This document shows, in pieces, positions 61,344 to 64,000 of a stretch of DNA of 64,000 nucleotides; position 1 is the stretch's first letter, and every line of letters begins with the position of its first letter. Location of the stretch: positions 43,051,201-43,115,200 of the forward strand of contig OZ038422.1 in assembly GCA_964036155.1 (NCBI GenBank), in the 5' to 3' direction. The notes below the pieces were generated by a model. The model ran no database searches, was not told the origin of the DNA, and worked only from the letters and a program-made list of their open reading frames with translations. The position numbers were made by a program, and so were the translations under genes. The DNA comes from Diploscapter coronatus. Lineage: Eukaryota > Nematoda > Chromadorea > Rhabditida > Rhabditidae.

Positions 61344-64000
61344 TCAGAAGTGATATTGCTTCTTGATATGCTCGAATTTCTCGAAGTCGGCCTCCTCCCT
61401 GCAAAATATTCAATTATTGATTATTTGATAAATAGAGAAACAAAGATAAAGACAATTTTAAGTATCGATGAAGGCTATTTGTAACCGTTTCATTCGATTC
61501 TTTTAAATAATCATATGCAGATTTAGAAGACGTCTATTTTTCAAAGAAGCATAACTCGGGACATTTATGTTCGTAAAATCCCAATGCTTGTGCACATACC
61601 AGATGTCCTCATATTCAGCCTCTCCGTTGTGCAGCTTGTTGTCGTGTTTGATGATGATGTCCTGCCTGGCGAATGCCGCCGTACATTTTTCGGCCTTGCA
61701 CTTGTACCTCAGCTTCATGTGCTTCTGCGCGGCGTGCACCGAGAACGAGGAGAGCAGCATCGATTTGTCGCATAGCTCAAACAGGAAACATTCAAATTAA
61801 TTACAGGAAATGATGGAATGATTGACTCACATCGCAAGTGATTGTAGTTTTGCCAGTGGAAATGCGCTTGGTGGGAACGTTCTTGGAAGCGGAGGGTGCA
61901 GAGGGAGAGGGGAAGCGGGACGAGTTCGGGGAATTCGACAACGACTGAAACACGCATCATATCGCATTGACTGTCAGTAGAAGTTAGAAAAATTTTAATA
62001 TTGTACAGAAATTATTTAACTCTTCTCACAAGGAAAGTTCCCACATAGGAATTTACAATTTTTTAAAATAAAACTTGCCAAATCGAGATTTTTGATAACG
62101 TTGGTCATGATGATCACATCAAAGAGTGTGTATGAAACATGAGCAAATTCATTAAAACAAGTGAAGAAATCATGCAAAAATCACAATTCCAGGCTTGTGA
62201 GTATAGTTGAGCACTTTTTAATATGATCAGCATTATTAAAATCCATTGGGTAAGTTTCATTAAGGTCTGTGAATAGTTCCTATGTGGCAACTTCTCCCTT
62301 GTCAATTTCCTCTCCAAACAATACTACTTGTGACCGGCAAAAACCGAATAAATCGTCAATAACCTAAAAATGAGATGGTGAGTTACCATGGCATTTCTCT
62401 TCCAAGCCTCCTCTCTGGCCTTCTGCAATCTGGCCCTCGTCACAGACAGCGGTTCGTCGGATCCAGCAGGATCGGCCACCGGATTGTAGTCATTCCTGAA
62501 CATTGAAAATCGCAACTTTCAGCAATGAATCGAGAAAAAATAAGATGTCGAATTCTAAAATCGCAATAATCCAGATAGTTTGTTGGTTCTATCAATGTTA
62601 GAATTTATGCACTCGTTTAAAACCCTACAAATCCAACTTACTCAACATCAGCCTCTGTATCGTCCTGCAGTTCCTCCTCGCCATCCATCTGCCCTGCCTG
62701 GTTGTCGTTGTCGTTGTTGTCGTCTCCAGTCTCATCTACCATCTCCTGCGCCTCTTCATCTTTTTGGATTTTCTGTGCATTCTTCGATCTTCGGCTTCCC
62801 TTCTTTCCCTTGCCGTTTCCTCTGCCACTCGACTGTTTCTTCGCCTTTTTAGGCGGAGGCGCTATCTGAAAATTGATTGACTTGGATTCAAATCGGATAA
62901 GGTTTTCGCATGAAAAATCACAAGTAGAATTTGCACCAAAGTTTCTAACAGAAAGGAGACCGTTGTTGTTTTTCAAAGTTGATTTTTTTTAAATGTTATT
63001 CCTGAGTGTATCAGAAGGAACTAACCAGCAAAACTCCACTCTTGCTGTCGTTAACCTGCTGCATTCTCTGATTAGAATCAAATGCGCTCATCGACTTCGA
63101 ACTTGGTGCGCCGCTGAAAATTAAAAAAAAAATAGAAGAGCTGCTCAAAATTGATTTAAAAAAGTTCGCAAGAAAATAAAGAAATTTTGACATGGTAGCA
63201 TGTTATTCCCATTCTCTTGACTCACCTAGTTCTCCTGCGTTTGGTAGCGACACTTTTGCCAATGGAGTTGTAGGACTGATTGGCTTGGTCGATATGGTTG
63301 TCCGCGGGCTGTGTGGAGGAGGTCGAGAGGGTGAGAATCTTTCCCTCTGCAAGGGATTCGATCGAAGTTACTTGATTGTGGTCCGAAATGTCCAGATTTT
63401 CGTCAGTGTTCTTGGCTGCAGTCTTGTTGTAGAGCGCATCCAAGCTCGCCTCTTCATCTTCTTCCAGCAATTCCTGCAACAATATCGACAACCTGTAAAT
63501 GACGGAATAACGAACCCACAAATGACGATTTTTGTATTTGACGAAATCCCTATCAACTTCTATTACTTTTCGTCATTCTGTCAAATGTAAGTTGCCAACA
63601 GTATCCATCATTATTATTTTAGATTTGGAGATGACTACGAGTATTCGAAAATTTCACATCGTTATAACTATGAAAAATTCGTTGGGCTAGAAATATAGGG
63701 AAACTCGCTCGTTTTACACAATCTCCGAGATACGACTTTCCAAATTTCTCTAGGAAATCATTTGTTTTCTGTACCTGGTAGCTGCTCTGCAAATGTTCCT
63801 CGGTGTCCATCTCCATTTCTTCAGCCATCTCTTCTTCATGTCCAACCACGCCGCGTTTCTGTTCCTGCATTGGCCGACTTCTTTCACTTCTCAATTCCCT
63901 CTCTTCTTTGTCATCGTCCAGCTCCAGTCCATAGCCCTGTCTGTTCGTCACGATCACGTTGTCTTCAGTCTGAAATTGGGATCATATCACTACATTTTAT
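61344..64000 (-). CDS. Nuclear-type zinc-finger protein, 5' end outside window
   Basis: Eight minus-strand exons read in one frame to a stop: 63969-63775, 63473-63226, 63113-63026, 62865-62642, 62495-62387, 61944-61831, 61775-61600, 61398-61344; 402 residues present. The N-terminal part seen is acidic (EEEMAEEMEMDTEE). It is followed by a basic, nuclear-localisation-like stretch (PPPKKAKKQSSGRGNGKGKK), an acidic Asp/Asn/Glu run, and a helical region LSVTRARLQKAREEAWKR. Near the C-terminus is a C2H2-type finger, C-x4-C-x12-H-x4-H (YKCKAEKC, IIIKHDNKLH), with a preceding Cys/His pair (LCDKS, HAAQKH) that may be half of another finger. The protein ends EEADFEKFEHIKKQYHF. I do not recognise the family; chromatin or transcription function is an inference from composition. 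The first exon begins after a splice acceptor, so more exons lie beyond 64,000. Confidence 0.8.

Noticed and set aside
1..64000. CRISPR arrays, tRNA or rRNA genes
   Set aside because: No regularly spaced repeats with unique spacers, and no cloverleaf or rRNA core sequence noticed on either strand; a covariance-model scan was not possible.

Overview
The window is eukaryotic, nuclear and animal. Nearly every gene is split by GT-AG introns, and the proteins are metazoan: a transmembrane semaphorin, a dystrophin-like CH/spectrin protein, an XMAP215-type TOG protein, an SLC37 transporter, Hsp70, an H2A variant and F-box/kelch proteins. Introns are often very short (about 35-60 nt). Acceptors are mostly tttcag, ttgcag or attcag, which resembles nematodes, but the species cannot be fixed from this alone. 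All gene models below are hand-spliced exon chains whose reading frames close; none was checked against transcripts.

Layout. 1-7,262 is pyrimidine-rich sequence with no recognisable gene. 7,263-16,611 (+) is a 14-exon class-1-like semaphorin with a 3.8 kb first intron. 18,405-23,758 (+) is a short XMAP215/ch-TOG relative with only two TOG domains, each made of the same seven-exon block. 25,112-27,380 (-) holds a novel type II membrane protein and, close downstream, exons of a second cysteine-rich protein. 29,405-31,862 (+), 38,515-40,886 (-) and 41,879-45,473 (-) are three kelch genes built from seven copies of a seven-exon module; two keep an F-box and the third does not. Between the two F-box genes lie a divergent intron-containing H2A (32,915-33,632, +) and an SLC37 sugar-phosphate exchanger (34,134-37,632, -). 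45,481-47,229 (-) is an Hsp70 reduced to its ATPase domain, ending 7 bp before the start of the F-box-less kelch gene. 49,051-49,947 (+) is a broken PGAM5. 51,808-60,941 (+) is a short dystrophin-like protein. 61,344-64,000 (-) is the 3' part of a nuclear-looking zinc-finger gene that runs off the window.

The main theme is gene birth by duplication of phase-symmetric exon blocks (TOG and kelch) and by rearrangement (the promoter shared between kelch genes and an unrelated membrane-protein gene, the Hsp70/kelch junction, and the inverted kelch copies). Small fold-back elements are scattered through introns and intergenic DNA. There is no operon-like set of genes acting in one pathway; the neighbours are functionally unrelated.
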